This document shows positions 9,791 through 21,434 of a stretch of DNA of 64,000 nucleotides, in pieces (position 1 is the stretch's first letter; the number at the start of each line of letters is the position of its first letter). The stretch is from Melastoma dodecandrum (taxonomy: Eukaryota > Streptophyta > Magnoliopsida > Myrtales > Melastomataceae). Made by a program: the position numbers and the translations under genes. The DNA lies in contig JARUPY010000396.1 of the NCBI GenBank assembly GCA_029817715.1, positions 4,774,001 through 4,838,000 of the forward strand, read 5' to 3'. Under the pieces are notes generated by a model. The model was not told where the DNA came from. It ran no database searches and saw only the letters and a program-made list of their open reading frames with translations.

Positions 9791-12700
9791 TCAGGTGGCG
9801 GCTGTCACTCCCCTTGCATTGCACCCGTCCTCCGAAACACAAGAAGGGTAGCGTTGCTCCAAATCATAAAGATATTCCCAGGTAGCATCTTCTGCAGAAC
9901 CAGTAGACCATTGCACTAGAACCATTGTCGCTGCTCGTTGGCCTCGCTTCACCATCTTCCGAGCCAAGATAGCAATGGGTACAGGAGAAGGAGAAACACA
10001 GAACTGGGGAAGGTTCTGAGATACCCTGGAAGCGTCTGATACTCCACCCCGCAGCTTCGAAACGTGAAAAGTGGAATGAATTGCCGATCCTTCCGGTAAC
10101 TGCAGTCTAAAAGCAACCTTTCCCATCTTATCTATAATTCGATAAGGCCCATAGTAGAGAGGAGACAACTTGTGCACTGCCCGACGAGCCACACTGCTCT
10201 GCCGGTAGGGTTGTAATTTGACAAAGACCCAATCAGCGACATTAAACTCCCTTTCCGACCGGTGTTGGTCAGCTAGTTGTTTCATCCGGTGTTGAGCCCT
10301 GTCAAGGTTGAATCGAAGAACTCTCAACATAGCTTCACGATCTCGTAAAAATCCATCCACTGCCGCTACTGCATTGTCATTGCTGAAATAAGGAAGATGT
10401 ATGGGTGGCGGGTACCCATATAATGCCTCAAATGGTGTCAAACGTATAGCTGAATGGTAGGAGGTGTTATACCACCATTCAGCTAAAGGGAGCCACTTAT
10501 ATCAATCCTTTGGATAAACCCCGACCATGCACCGCAGGTATGTTTCAAGGCAACGATTCACCACTTCCGTTTGACCATCGGTTTGCGAATGGTATGCCGA
10601 TGAAAGGTGTAGTTCAACTCCCTACAAGCGAAATAAGTCTTGCCAAAACTTGCTGAGAAAGACCGCGTCCCTGTCACTTACAATCGTCAACGGTAAACCG
10701 TGTAACTTGAACACATGAGCCAAGAAGACCTGAGAAACCGAGCTTGCAGAATAGGGATGCGTCAAACCCAGGAAGTGACTGTACTTGGTCAGCCGATCCA
10801 CCACTACGAGTATAACGTCCTTACCCTGTGACTTTGGCAAGTCTTACTTACAACAAAGACAAATGTCACATGTGCGAACAAAGTTCCTTATGTCTTTAGT
10901 CATTCCTCTCCAAAAGAATAAACCCGTGACCTTCTTAGTAGTCGCCAACACTCCCGAATGGCCCCCCACCGAGCTACTATGGAAAGCATCAATGATTCTG
11001 CGACGTACATCTGCATTCTTACCCACCACTATGCGATTTCCTCTTTTTAATAACCCTTGGTGCCACTGAAAGGTCTGTGATGTGGCAGTTCCCTTCTGCA
11101 AATCATCGAAAAGCCTCTTGAGTTCAGGATCCTCTGCCCACGTACCCTTAATCTCCTCTAACAATGTAGGCTGATGATCTTGCATAGCCAAAACAAACAG
11201 TTCAGTCCCCTGCACCCGAGACAGGGCATCGGCTGCCAAATTATCTGCGCCCTTCTTGTAAGATATTTCGTAATCATAGCCCATAAGCTTTGAAAGCCAT
11301 TTAAATTGAGTCTCTGTATGCAATCGCTGCTCTAATAGAAATTTGAGGCTTCTATGATCACTCTTAATAATGAAGTGGCGGTCGGTGAGGTAATGATGCC
11401 ACTTCCGAACAGCATAAACAATGGAGTATAACTCCTTTTCGTAAACGGACAAGGCCCGGTGCTGTGCAGATAATGACTTACTGATATAAGCAATAGGATG
11501 GTGGTGCTGCATCAGGACAGCTCCGATGCCCAGGTCGCACGCATCTGTTTCTATCACGAAATCGGAAGAAAAATCAGGTAAGCGAAGTATCGGGGCCGTG
11601 GTCAGCATTACCTTTAGCTGGTCGAATGCAGTCTGAGCCGCCTCGTCCCAAGAGAAAGAATCCTTCTTGAGCAAATTAGTCAAGGGTCGGCTGATCACCC
11701 CATAGCCTCGGATAAAGCGTCTGTAGTAGCCGCTCAAGCCGAGGAAGCCTCGCAGTTGTTTGACATTGGCAGGAACAGGCCATTCCCGCACTGCTTGTAT
11801 CTTCTTTGGGTCTGTGGACACGCCCTTTTTGTCAATATAATGTCCAAGATATTCTACTCTAGTACTTCCGAAGGCACATTTCGATCGTTTGGCGTACAAC
11901 GTGTGCTGCTGGAGCACCGTCAGGACAGCCTTGAGATGTTGCGCATGTTCTCCGGTGGTTCTGCTGTAAATCAAGATGTCATCGAAGAAGACTAAGACAT
12001 ACTTCCGTAGGTAGGGCCTAAAAAGGGTGTTCATCAACCCCTGAAACGTTGACGGCGCATTAGTCAATCCAAACGGCATGATGAGGAACTCATAATGGCC
12101 GTCGTGGGTGCGGAAAGCAGTCTTGTGCACATCCTGTGGCTCCATTCTTATTTGATGATAGCCTGCCCGCAAATCGATCTTAGAGAAGATGACCGCACCA
12201 TGCAGCTCGTCTAAGAGTTCTTCTATCACCGGTATCGGATATTTATCCTTCACGGTGTGGTGATTTAGTTGGCGGTAGTCCACGCACATACGCCACGTTC
12301 CATCCTTCTTCTTGACCAACACAACCGGAGAGGAGAATGCACTCCGGCTAGGCTGTATAATCTTATTCTCCAACAGCTCGCTCACCATGCCTTCAATGAT
12401 AGTCTTTTGTGCTGCAGAGTAACGATACGGCCGAACACTAATACTCTGTATGCCATCCTTCAGAACTATAGCATGTTCGTGACCTCGAAAGGGAGGTAAC
12501 CCAGTAGGATCCTCGAATACCCCTGAAAATCCCTCCAATACTTCTTCAACCTCCGTCGGGGTGCCTCTCACTTCTGCAAAATAATAGAAAGATTCCATCA
12601 AATTGCTAAAGGAAGGACGAATGCAAATAGTCCAAATGTGTTGCGCTATTTGTTTAGCTAATGATTCTCCCTTGACAACTCTCCAGAGCCTTTTGTCTGA

Positions 12701-13051
12701 TATATCACAACCTCCCCGCAAAATCACTGGAGTGCCAGCCAATTGAAACTTCATGAGAGCCGACTTAAAATTCCACGTAATGTCCCCCAATTGTGCCAAC
12801 CATCTTACCCCCAGCACCATTTCACACCCCACCAAAGGTATGATGAAGAAGTCTGCCTCAAACGAGTGGCCCTGCATATTCCACAGAAAGGTATTAAGAC
12901 GCCTACCACTACATATCACTCTTCCATCCGCCACCATTATTTTCGCCGGAGGAATTGCGGTAGTCGCAATTCCCAGACCTTTAACCACGTCCGCATCGAT
13001 GAAATTATGAGTGCTCCCGGAATTGATTAATATTTGTAAGGTCTTTTCCAT
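9791..13051 (-). pseudogene. Gypsy pol (protease-RT-RNase H-integrase-chromodomain), inactivated
   Basis: The first frame, 13051-10844 (735 codons), holds protease, RT (VFFDDILIYS), RNase H (ETDACDLGIGAVL) and the integrase zinc finger. Residue 10 reads INSGSTHNF where active proteases have DSG, so the catalytic Asp is Asn. At 10841-10844 about 30 codons are missing with a stop, which removes the stretch that normally carries the first catalytic Asp of the integrase core. Then come a TAG where Gln is expected (10622-10624) and a TGA where Trp is expected (10502-10504). The final frame, 10441-9791, ends in a chromodomain (MVKRGQRAATMVLVQW). Three lesions (GAT to AAT, CAG to TAG, TGG to TGA) are C-to-T or G-to-A changes, as expected from deamination of methylated DNA. 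Confidence 0.93.
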
Positions 13052-13057
13052 GTATCT

Positions 13058-14279
13058 CTATGTGACTTTCATAGTTTTTGATGTGCCTTCTCCTTCATCT
13101 CCATTCAGGGCATGTAATGTTACCTGCATTTCCTCGCTATCATCTACTGCAGCTAAGCCCCGATTTTCCTCTTCTTCATCTGTAGTGTCTACTAACAGCG
13201 AGAAGATCTGCCTCTTGGAACATCGGTGGTCGCGTGTGAAGGGTTCATTACACCCGAAGCACAATCCCTTCTGTCGTCGGTCCGCAATTTCTTCCTGACT
13301 CAACCGTCGTCGAACTACTGGCGGAGGACCCCCTCTATGGTCCTGTGTCTTATAACCCCCACCTCCAATTGAAGAACTCTTGGGAAACGATATTTCATTG
13401 TTCCTCACCAGATTACTCATCGACCCTTGTTGGGGTCCAAATCCTCTGCTACACATCCTTAACCGGGAACTCGAGCTGTCTCCTCCCGCTGGCGGAATGT
13501 CTGTGGTCAAAATCCGTGCACTAGCTTGCGCACTCAATAAGTCCGTCGGTCGCAGCAGCCATAATGTACTGCGATACTCCTCCCTCAACCCGTTGATAAA
13601 CAAGCTGACTTGGAAATCTACCGGAAGGTCGATTTTCTCCAAGACCTTGCGTAAACACGTATCAAACTCTTCCATGTATGCATACAAATTACTATACGCC
13701 CCTTCCTGTTTCAAGTTCTTCATTTTTTCCATTGGATCTTCGAAAACCTCTCGACCAAACCTCTTGGTTACTGCATTTACATATTCACCCCATCCCAGCA
13801 GTTCCAGGGCCCCCCGGTTGCGCACAAACGTATAATGCCATTGCAAAGCTCCCCCATACATGTACAAGGAAGCGACCTTCACCTTCTTGTCCTCCGGAAC
13901 CCCCTCTATTTCAAAAAAACCTCTGGCACTTGTACAACCAGTCGTCCAAATTACTTCCGTCGAATTCGGGGAATTCAACCTTTGGCATCACAAACCCAGG
14001 CAGAAATTTGGCATAAGGTTCTTCTGCAGCTTCATTTCTGCTCCACGGACCCCCCGTCCTCGATGACTCCGACCCCATCTCACCCCTCTTTCCTTCCTGT
14101 ACAGATTTGGCTAAGGTAACCATTTGATTCTGCATCATTTCCAGCTTCATTTCAGATTGAACCTGTATCTCCTTCATCTGCCGGGTTACCAACTCCATCC
14201 TCTCCACAAGGCTGCTAATGAGGGCGTTGGCTGCATCTTGATCCTTCTTCAGCTCCGACAACCTGGTTTCCCCCATCAT
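13058..14279 (-). pseudogene. Gypsy gag, frameshifted
   Basis: Two overlapping minus-strand frames together make gag: 14279-13911 (coiled N-terminal part starting MMGETRLSEL, ending near KVEFPEFDGSNLDDWLYKC) and about 13940-13058 (capsid part ALQWHYTFVRN, then a zinc knuckle CFGCNEPFTRDHRC). The switch between frames lies near 13920-13930, inside the conserved capsid start, so one indel has broken gag. The C-terminal frame stops 7 nt before pol. Confidence 0.85.
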
Positions 14280-14307
14280 CAGGAAGATCTCCCGCTCTGA
14301 TACCCTT

Positions 14308-14751
14308 GATGCGTGCCCCCCTCTACAACTCACGCACCGATCGACTCACCACCCCAAATGTAATAACGCCGGTGATGTACTCCGACGGCCATCTTCATTC
14401 ACAAAAGATAAGAACATTCACCCTCACCCCGAGAGCACAAGCTCACACATAACATCCCTCAACCGACGCCCCTCCTAACAATATGCAAATATTCTCTCTC
14501 CTTCACGTTCTCCACTGCTGTCCCTTAATATCAGAAAACCCCTCTAACCAACTCCCCTCACACCCGACCCGCATTGCCTCGACCTTCATCCTTAATCCCT
14601 CTCCGGCCCACCCATGAGCCCCTATTTACAAACCTCTGTCTTCTGGCCCTATTTACAGCCCACGTACCCGAACCTTTATTTATAACCCGAACCCAACTCC
14701 TTTACTACCTTCACCCCATCCGCTTCTGTCTTCCTCGTTCGCCTTGCATCA
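14308..14751 (-). repeat. 5' LTR of the Gypsy element
   Basis: 444 bp. On the minus strand it carries TATAAATAAA (about 14675-14684), a likely TATA box. Next to it, minus-strand GGGTATCAGAGCGGG (14291-14305) is a slightly altered initiator tRNA-Met primer site. Confidence 0.93.
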
Positions 14752-14792
14752 GAAGGACACCAGAGAACTCGACTTTGGAAAGCAATTCCTGA

Positions 14793-16700
14793 CATCCTTT
14801 TCCCCTTTCGTGTCAAGCACGTCAAAACTTGTTCCTTTTGGGGCATGACTTTCTTTGCCTCCCGTCCCTCGTCCCACGTCTTTCTTAGACGAACCCTAAC
14901 ATTGCAATAAAATTTTCAATTAATATTATTATTAGCATGCATTATTTTGTTAATTTGAATCGAGTCGAATTTTCTTTTCTGTTTGTTTTTTTTTTTGTAA
15001 TTCTTCGAAATCGAATAAATATACTTCAATTTATGTTTAGATTCGGGTCATACCAATACAAATCGAACCAAACACCGAACTACTTTGGTAACTTTCCTTC
15101 TGCATTTGAACTAACGCTTTTTTTTTTAACCACATATTTTGGTTTGGTTACATTCGGTCTCAGTTAAATTTGAAATTATTTGGTTTTAAAAAGCAAGTAA
15201 TTATGGTTATAAATACCCCTACTACTGTGCTGTGCCTTTGGAATGGAAATTTAATTTATATTTTATATTTTTATTTTTCAAAATTTTCAAATGTAACAAT
15301 TAGATTATACATTAAGCAATCAAAGATCGCACTTATATTGAAAGTGACATATAAACTTCTAATACTAATAACTTAATTACTTCTCAATACAAATAAAAAG
15401 ATCATGTAACAATAAAGCTGATAATGATTAGGATATAAAGAAATATTTATCACACACGAAAAATTAATAATCGGACACGGTTATCCTATATTTTAATATT
15501 TTTTTGCTATTATTATTTGGACACGGCTACATATCCAAAAAAGTATCAGACAAGTATTTGAATATCGGAGGACACATGTACAAGACCCTAAAATGGAGTA
15601 TTCGTGCATCTTAGTTAGGCCCAACACCCCCCCCCCCACCCCCCCCCCCCCCCCGGTAAGAATGAATCTGCATAATTGGCCTGCCCAGCTTTTTCTGATT
15701 TTGAGCTTCAAATAGTGGATATTTCATTCCTCTTGCCTCCATTGGGATGATCGCCTTCATGCCCTCCTGGCCAGCGAGATGCATTGCTTTAATTCAAGAG
15801 TTCGTTCTGCGTCGTCCCACCCATTTCCGATTCCCCCTTCGATACCTGTAATATTTTATCAAAAGCGTGGGCCTGCTGCTGTTCACCGAATAACTCATCT
15901 ACAATAACCGCATTACGTTTTATTGAAAATCCGAACGGTTAGGTCTACGTATTTTATTTTTAATGCTGACAATAAAATTGCAAAATCAGCAATTACACTT
16001 TAACGAATAAGGCATCAACATCTAACACATCTTGAAGTTGGAAAAGTCATGCGGTAAGGCAACGAAACAGAATCAAGGGATGAATTTAAAAGGAACAAAA
16101 AAAAATGATTATATAAACTAAATACGCTTACACGGAAGACCTCATAACTCACTAGACAAAGTTAATTGTAGGAGATCCAAATAAACGATGAGAAAAAGCC
16201 CTAAAAAATAATCAAAACATTTTATTAAAATATTGATTTTTTGAAAAGAAAACATCAGAACTATGAACAGTGAAGGAAGTGGTTGTGAGTCACATCGGCG
16301 TGGCATTAAAAATAGACAAACTATTGTCTGTGTCCATGACGTATTGAGTTGAGATTGCAGGTTGCCCACTCGAGAACATATCTTGTCTTACAGCTCTCCT
16401 CGGGTGATGCTCATTCGTAAGCCATCTTTCCTATTTTTGGCTTAATGGCTTTTCGTAATTTTATATGTTTAAATTGTTTTGATAAGTCGTGTGCGAGGCG
16501 TGCAAGCTACTGCGGATGCACCCTCCAGAATATTAATAAAAGAAGGGGGAACTTCCCAGACTGTCGTTGTAGATATGCATGGCAGCTGCATTAATTATTA
16601 CAATTTGATGCATTTTGGAGCATAATCAGGGGGACAAGCAAAAGCGTGAATCACGACCAAATGTAGGACCCCATTTGAGAAATGTAATGGGTGTTGTTGT
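14793..16700. other. AT-rich intergenic region, no gene seen
   Basis: Flank between the Gypsy insertion and the MLP gene. AT-rich, with a nearly pure C run of over 30 bases interrupted once (about 15617-15654). The short ORFs are not recognisable. The last ~150 bp before 16796 form the MLP promoter. Confidence 0.45.
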
Positions 16701-16707
16701 CTACATC

Positions 16708-16716
16708 TATAAAAAG
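16708..16716 (+). promoter_or_regulatory. TATA box of the MLP gene
   Basis: TATAAAAAG lies 88 nt before the ATG at 16796, at a normal TATA-to-start distance for a plant gene with a short leader. Confidence 0.6.
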
Positions 16717-16795
16717 GCTAGAAAATGAGGACCTTTGATATCCCATAAAGAGACAGTAACTCGGAACAGGGGCAGCGACAAGTGAAGTGAAAGGA

Positions 16796-17366
16796 ATGAC
16801 TTTGCACGGTACGCTCGAGGCCGAGGTGGAGCTCAAGTCTACTGCAAAGAACTTCTACAAGATATGGAGGAGCGAAGCCCACAAAATGCCCGACATCACC
16901 TCCTCCAATATCCAGGCCGTCAAGGTCCATGAGGGCGACTGGGACTCCCACGGCGCTATTAAGATCTGGAACTACACCGTAGGCACGTCCCGCTCCGTTT
17001 CATTACGAATGCTCTTTTGTTTCTTTTTCCAATACCAAGAAAGGAAGGAATAAAGGAAAGTAGTTGACCTTGTCCTTGTTTGTGTCTTTTGTTTTTGCAG
17101 GGGGCAGAACTGGCGTTTTCAAAGAAAAGGTGGAGTTCGACGATGCCAACCTGACAGTAACGTTGCATGGCCAGGAGGGCGATGTGTTCGATGAGTACAA
17201 GATATACAGGCCCGTCTGCAAGCTGATCCCAAAGACACAAGGGAGCCTCGCAAAGCTTAGCATCGAGTATGAGAAGTACAAGGAGAGTGATCCCAACCCA
17301 GACGAGTATATGGCCTTCTTCATCTCCATGACCAAGGACATAGACGCCCATGCTTCCGCTGCTTGA
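16796..17366 (+). CDS. Major latex protein-like (Bet v 1 superfamily), probable GC-AG intron
   Basis: Join 16796-16982 and 17101-17366, giving 150 aa, the usual MLP length. Family markers are EVELKSTAKNFYKIW, AHKMPDI, VHEGDWDSHGAIK and GSLAKLSIEYEKY. MLPs are small cytosolic proteins with a Bet v 1 ligand-binding pocket, linked to ligand carriage and stress or defence; the ligand is unknown. At the conserved phase-1 intron position the paralogue at 18362 has ATTG|GTAAGT, but this gene has GTAG|GCACGT. No GT nearby keeps frame with the acceptor at 17099-17100, and GC gives the expected YTVGGRTGVFKEK. So either a GC-AG intron is used or splicing is damaged. A TATA box is at 16708. Confidence 0.85.
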
Positions 17367-18361
17367 TGAACCGGGATACGTGATCTCCTCTCAAAAACCT
17401 ACTGCTGTTATTATCAAATGGGGTGGTTGCATTATCATACAACTCTGCGTTCAATAATCGTGTGTTCAATAAGGTTTCATGCGTTTCCATGTGGAGGAAG
17501 TTGTGTCTGTTGGTTTCTGTATTACAAGTGGTTCCTGGAGTGGTTTATGCGTTTCCAAAACTCAGTGACGCAATCTCCTGAGGCGTGCGCATTCACTGTC
17601 CTCTGCCACAACTTTCTTGCCTTTAAATCATGCCCATTATTACACTGCTGTTGGTGTATGCATGTGCGTGTTAATAAAGGAAATAATTTGTTGTCAATCG
17701 ATTCGTGATTTTGATTAATGATAATTATTCCGAAAGAAAATTATTATTAGATGATTATCTTGTTATGTGTACGAAAGTACACGATTTTCGTATAAATAAC
17801 TTAGAGTGTCGCATGTAAAAACATGTTCGACACAAACATTATTTGCTTAATTTTAACGAATATTATAATTAAAAGATACGAGTTTTAGAAATAAAATTAG
17901 TAGGTTTACAAATGTAATATGTATGAAATATGAGAAGTACTAAATCCAAGTTTTTGATTTATTTTAATCGAATATGTTTAAGTTAGGATAAAATAAGTAT
18001 TGCGAATGGAGCGAATGGATACGATCAACGTGAATCACGACCGTGCCTTAGACCGCTGGTTAATAATGCTCTCATTAACTGTTTTTCCTATTTGTTTAAA
18101 CAAAAATCCCTGAATCTGATCTGCCAATGCAACTGGGGCAAATCAATGCGTGTGCTAAAATAAAATATAATAAAAATGGCTGGATGGATACGATCAACGT
18201 GAATCATGACGAAAGATGGGTCTGACTTTTGAGAGGTAATCAAAACTGTGACAGCCACATCTGCCTATCAATGGAAAGGAAATCCAACCTCTTACAGACA
18301 CGAGGCAGCAAATTAGGACAAAGGAAAAGGAAAGTAAGAAAAAGAGAGAGGAGAGTGAGAA
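17367..18361. other. Spacer between the two MLP copies
   Basis: AT-rich. The phrase ATGGATACGATCAACGTGAA occurs at about 18015 and again at about 18183, followed by TCACGAC or TCATGAC. CGTGAATCACGACC also occurs upstream of the first gene (about 16646). These are traces of duplicated promoter sequence accompanying the MLP duplication. Confidence 0.5.
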
Positions 18362-18901
18362 ATGGGTTTGAGTGGGAAAGTGGAAGCTGAAGTCAAGCTC
18401 AAGTCTCCTGCAGATAAATATTACAAGGTATGGGCGTAGCGAAACGCACAAGATGCCCGACATCACTTCCACCCGCATCCAAGGTATTAAGGTTCACGAG
18501 GGCGACTGGGACACCCACGCTAGCGTCAAGGTTTGGGATTACACCATTGGTAAGTAAAGCGACTTAGTTATAGCCCCAACAACTTCAATGTTAATGTTAC
18601 ACGAGATCGAAGGTGATTGAGTCTTCTTTCGGTTGTTGCAGATGGAAAGAAGGAAGTTTTCAAGGAGAAGGTGTTGTTTGAAGATGCCAACCTGAGCTTT
18701 GAACTGCATGGAGAAGACGGTCATATGTTCGATCACTACAAGGTGTTTAAGCCAACTTGCAAGTTGATCCCAAAGGCCACAGGGAGCTTGGCCAAGCTCA
18801 CCGTTGAATACGAGAAGCATGATGAGAATGGCCCTACCCCTCAGAATTACACAACCACCACGTTTATGCCACTTTGTAGACCGACTGGGTCTTGCACATG
18901 A
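18362..18901 (+). pseudogene. MLP-like paralogue, frameshifted
   Basis: The start (MGLSGKVEAEVKLKSPADKY) and the splice sites (18550-18641, phase 1, GTAAGT...CAG) match an MLP gene. One extra G in GTATGGGCGTAGC (about 18428-18440) turns the reading into TAG; removing it would resume RSETHKMPDI. The second exon is good as far as KLTVEYEKHDENGPTP, then loses the usual C-terminus. There GATGAGAATGGCCCTACCC (about 18820) is repeated near 18900, so a local duplication has rewritten the tail. The gene could yield a truncated product but looks inactive. Confidence 0.8.
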
Positions 18902-21434
18902 TGAGAATGGCCCTACCCTTAACCATAATACAGTTGTCGCCGTTGCTTCATCCACGTGGGTCTTGCACATGATGAATGTTTCCGTTTGGGTACAATAAGT
19001 GTAATAAGGTGATTTTCGGTGCTAGCTACCGTAAATGCTAGCACCAGCATCATCACCTTCACAATGTTTCATGAGGATTTCGAAATAAACGAGTGGTTGT
19101 GTGAAGGGTTTGGCTAGCGTGTTTGATTTATACCTATGCACAGTTCGAATAAAATTACTCCCACAAAAGCTTTTAACATAATTTACGACGATCTTAATCG
19201 ATACGCCTTTCACGTATTTCTTAAAGTAGAACAATGTAATTGGGATGAAAGATGGCAAGATGATCAACAATTTTCGAGAACGGCACGTACCAAAGAGTGA
19301 CTTTGGCTGGAAGTTTAGTAAGAAGACATTTGGTTACTTCCATGTTCAAAGAGCTTATTAGTACATAACTGATCTAGTCCAAACATGAATGACCAACAAA
19401 TGGATAAAGATCTTCAAATGTCAATTATTCTCACGCAAGCTATTCAAATTCGACAGTTTCTTTTAATCGCCAACAGCCAAATACTTTAAAGGAAAGCGTT
19501 CGTTCGAAACCGAAGACACTTGGCTTCGTTAGTTGGAAGGCGGGTGAAGGACCATCCTTCTTTAGGACCATCCAGCCGACCTTATCGATACGCAACTAAT
19601 AATGAACTGGTGAAACAAGATGGGGGAACGAGAATCACATGTTCAAGGTAGTTCTATATAGATTATGATGTTGGAATGACACCAAGCAGGGTTGCTGATC
19701 GCCTCAACCTGACTGTATGCGCAACAATAATAATATCCCTCGAGTCTTTTCAATAAACAACGCATTATTGATTCTTCCGCGTCATTCCCGATAACACTTG
19801 TCTGATAATATCTCTTGATCACGTTGGATCGGTTTGAGTATTTTGTATGTCATTCCGGTGACCGACTAAACAACTCGAAGCGTTGAAATTTCGCACCGAC
19901 CTTATTGACATTTAAGCAATGATGAACTGGAAAACCCTAACTGTCAAACAAAAACATGGGGGAATCACATGTTCCACGACGTGTCTACATAAATTGCCTC
20001 TTTTACTGTTTGGTTTATATCTCCAGTCGGCACAGCAACAACTACTTCCATCAAGTGCTTTTATGACCAACCGTTTTATTGATTCCACCACGGTCTTGTC
20101 CATTCGCGACAACATCTAGTTATGTGGGACACGTATGAATGTTCTTTATAATATTCGATCGATTAACTAAAATGTCATTCCATGGCATGGAATTTTCTTC
20201 AAAATTCAAGATGGCCGAATCAATTTATGATACGAAGAACGTGAGAAATAAATGTACAATACCCGAATTTTGGTATATCTCGCAACGTCGCAATCGATCA
20301 TAAGCCTTTAGGGTTATGATGATCCCGATTGAGGACTAATCACATATATATTAAAGGACTATCATTCCTTTGTTTCATTTATCACAAAAAAATTTAGTAA
20401 ATATTAACATAAAAAAGCAATCAATCGTCAAAGAAAATAAAATTAGAAGAAAAATAATTTAACACAAACTCCGAACATTATTATTATATCCTGAAAGAAC
20501 TCCCATTCAAATCAATAAATAAAAAGCTAAAAACCTTAGGGTTCTTTCAAATGGTTGAAATGGCCCAGCCCATCTTCTGGGGTTCATTTTTCATAACGGT
20601 GTTTCTTTTAGGTTTATTGCGTTTGTTCGAACTATTCCTGGTTGCCTTTAGATTCCAATTGTTGGATTCGGCTGGGCAAGTTGGTGCATGGATGCAGCTT
20701 GTTGCAGTCGCCCTGAGAAGGAAATTGGCAGGAGGAGGGATCAGGCCAGAAAGATCACTCACTCCTCGACTCGACTCGACTCAACTCGTGATGGTTTGAA
20801 CAGTCTTTCTCAGCATCAATGGGGTGGATGGGACAGACGATCTGTTCCATCTGTCATGGGGCTCATTCCTTCTGGCGGATTCTTTGGTTTTGATGTGCTG
20901 TTATGCTTTGGGATCTGTTGTCTTTCTCGTCTGCAGACTAATGGACAGAAGCAATGCCAGTTCCTGGGGGTGGAATACCTCGCAAGGGAATTCAGAGCAA
21001 GGTTTCGTAATGTGGATGTAGCAGAGTGATTTCTCCGGCATTCCTAGATTTATGACAGGCTTCCGCCGTCGATTTAACCTAACATTAGTCAGGGATTGGA
21101 ACTAAAGTCGACCTTCAACAACAGCTACAAGTTAACACCGGACGAACCGAGAGAAAGAGAGAGCACAAACACACAGGACCTTCGTCCTATAACCCTCTTC
21201 TCCATCCAGTCCCCATTTTCTACCCTAAAACTTAACATCATTACAGACAGGACTACAAAGCACTAACCGAACCATTTCCCCCCTTGTCTCAACCCACTGA
21301 AGGACTTTTGTCGTGGCCATTAATGCCTCCTCCATCCTCAGATGTTGGACATCCACCTTATGCTTGCCTCAGGTAACAGCCCAGCTCGCGAATGCAGTAG
21401 ATGACACTCCAATTTACGTAAAACATTGGATCTT
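18902..21434. other. Intergenic region with a diverged direct repeat; no firm gene
   Basis: Two related stretches, about 19572-19830 and 19896-20120, share ACCGACCTTAT, AATGAACTGG/GATGAACTGG and GGGGGAA..AATCACATGTTC in the same order. This is an old direct repeat of roughly 230 bp. An 82-codon ORF at 20551-20799 has a hydrophobic N-terminal half but no recognisable family; I do not call it a gene. The last ~400 bp are probably the 3' UTR of the minus-strand J-protein gene. Confidence 0.45.

Larger units (their letters stand above)
9270..14751 (-). mobile_element. Gypsy chromovirus LTR retrotransposon, defective
   Basis: An element of 5482 bp lies between two LTRs that both start TGATGC and end GCATCA. 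It is flanked by perfect 5-bp duplications GAAGG (9265-9269 and 14752-14756). The coding strand is minus, so 14308-14751 is the 5' LTR. Internal order is primer site, gag, protease, RT, RNase H, integrase with chromodomain, polypurine tract; this is Ty3/Gypsy order, and the chromodomain makes it a chromovirus. It is dead by several lesions described under gag and pol. The LTRs differ by scattered substitutions and a short duplication, so it is not very recent. Confidence 0.95.

Noticed and set aside
11756..13835. Several plus-strand ORFs across 11756-13835
   Set aside because: All are antisense to the Gypsy gag-pol genes.
15617..15654. Long poly-C run as a structural (i-motif/G4) site
   Set aside because: A homopolymer tract in non-coding AT-rich DNA with no gene nearby; likely slippage or assembly-prone sequence.
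20551..20799. 82-codon ORF with hydrophobic N-terminus
   Set aside because: No family recognised, no promoter or codon signal beyond chance; could be a small membrane protein but unsupported.
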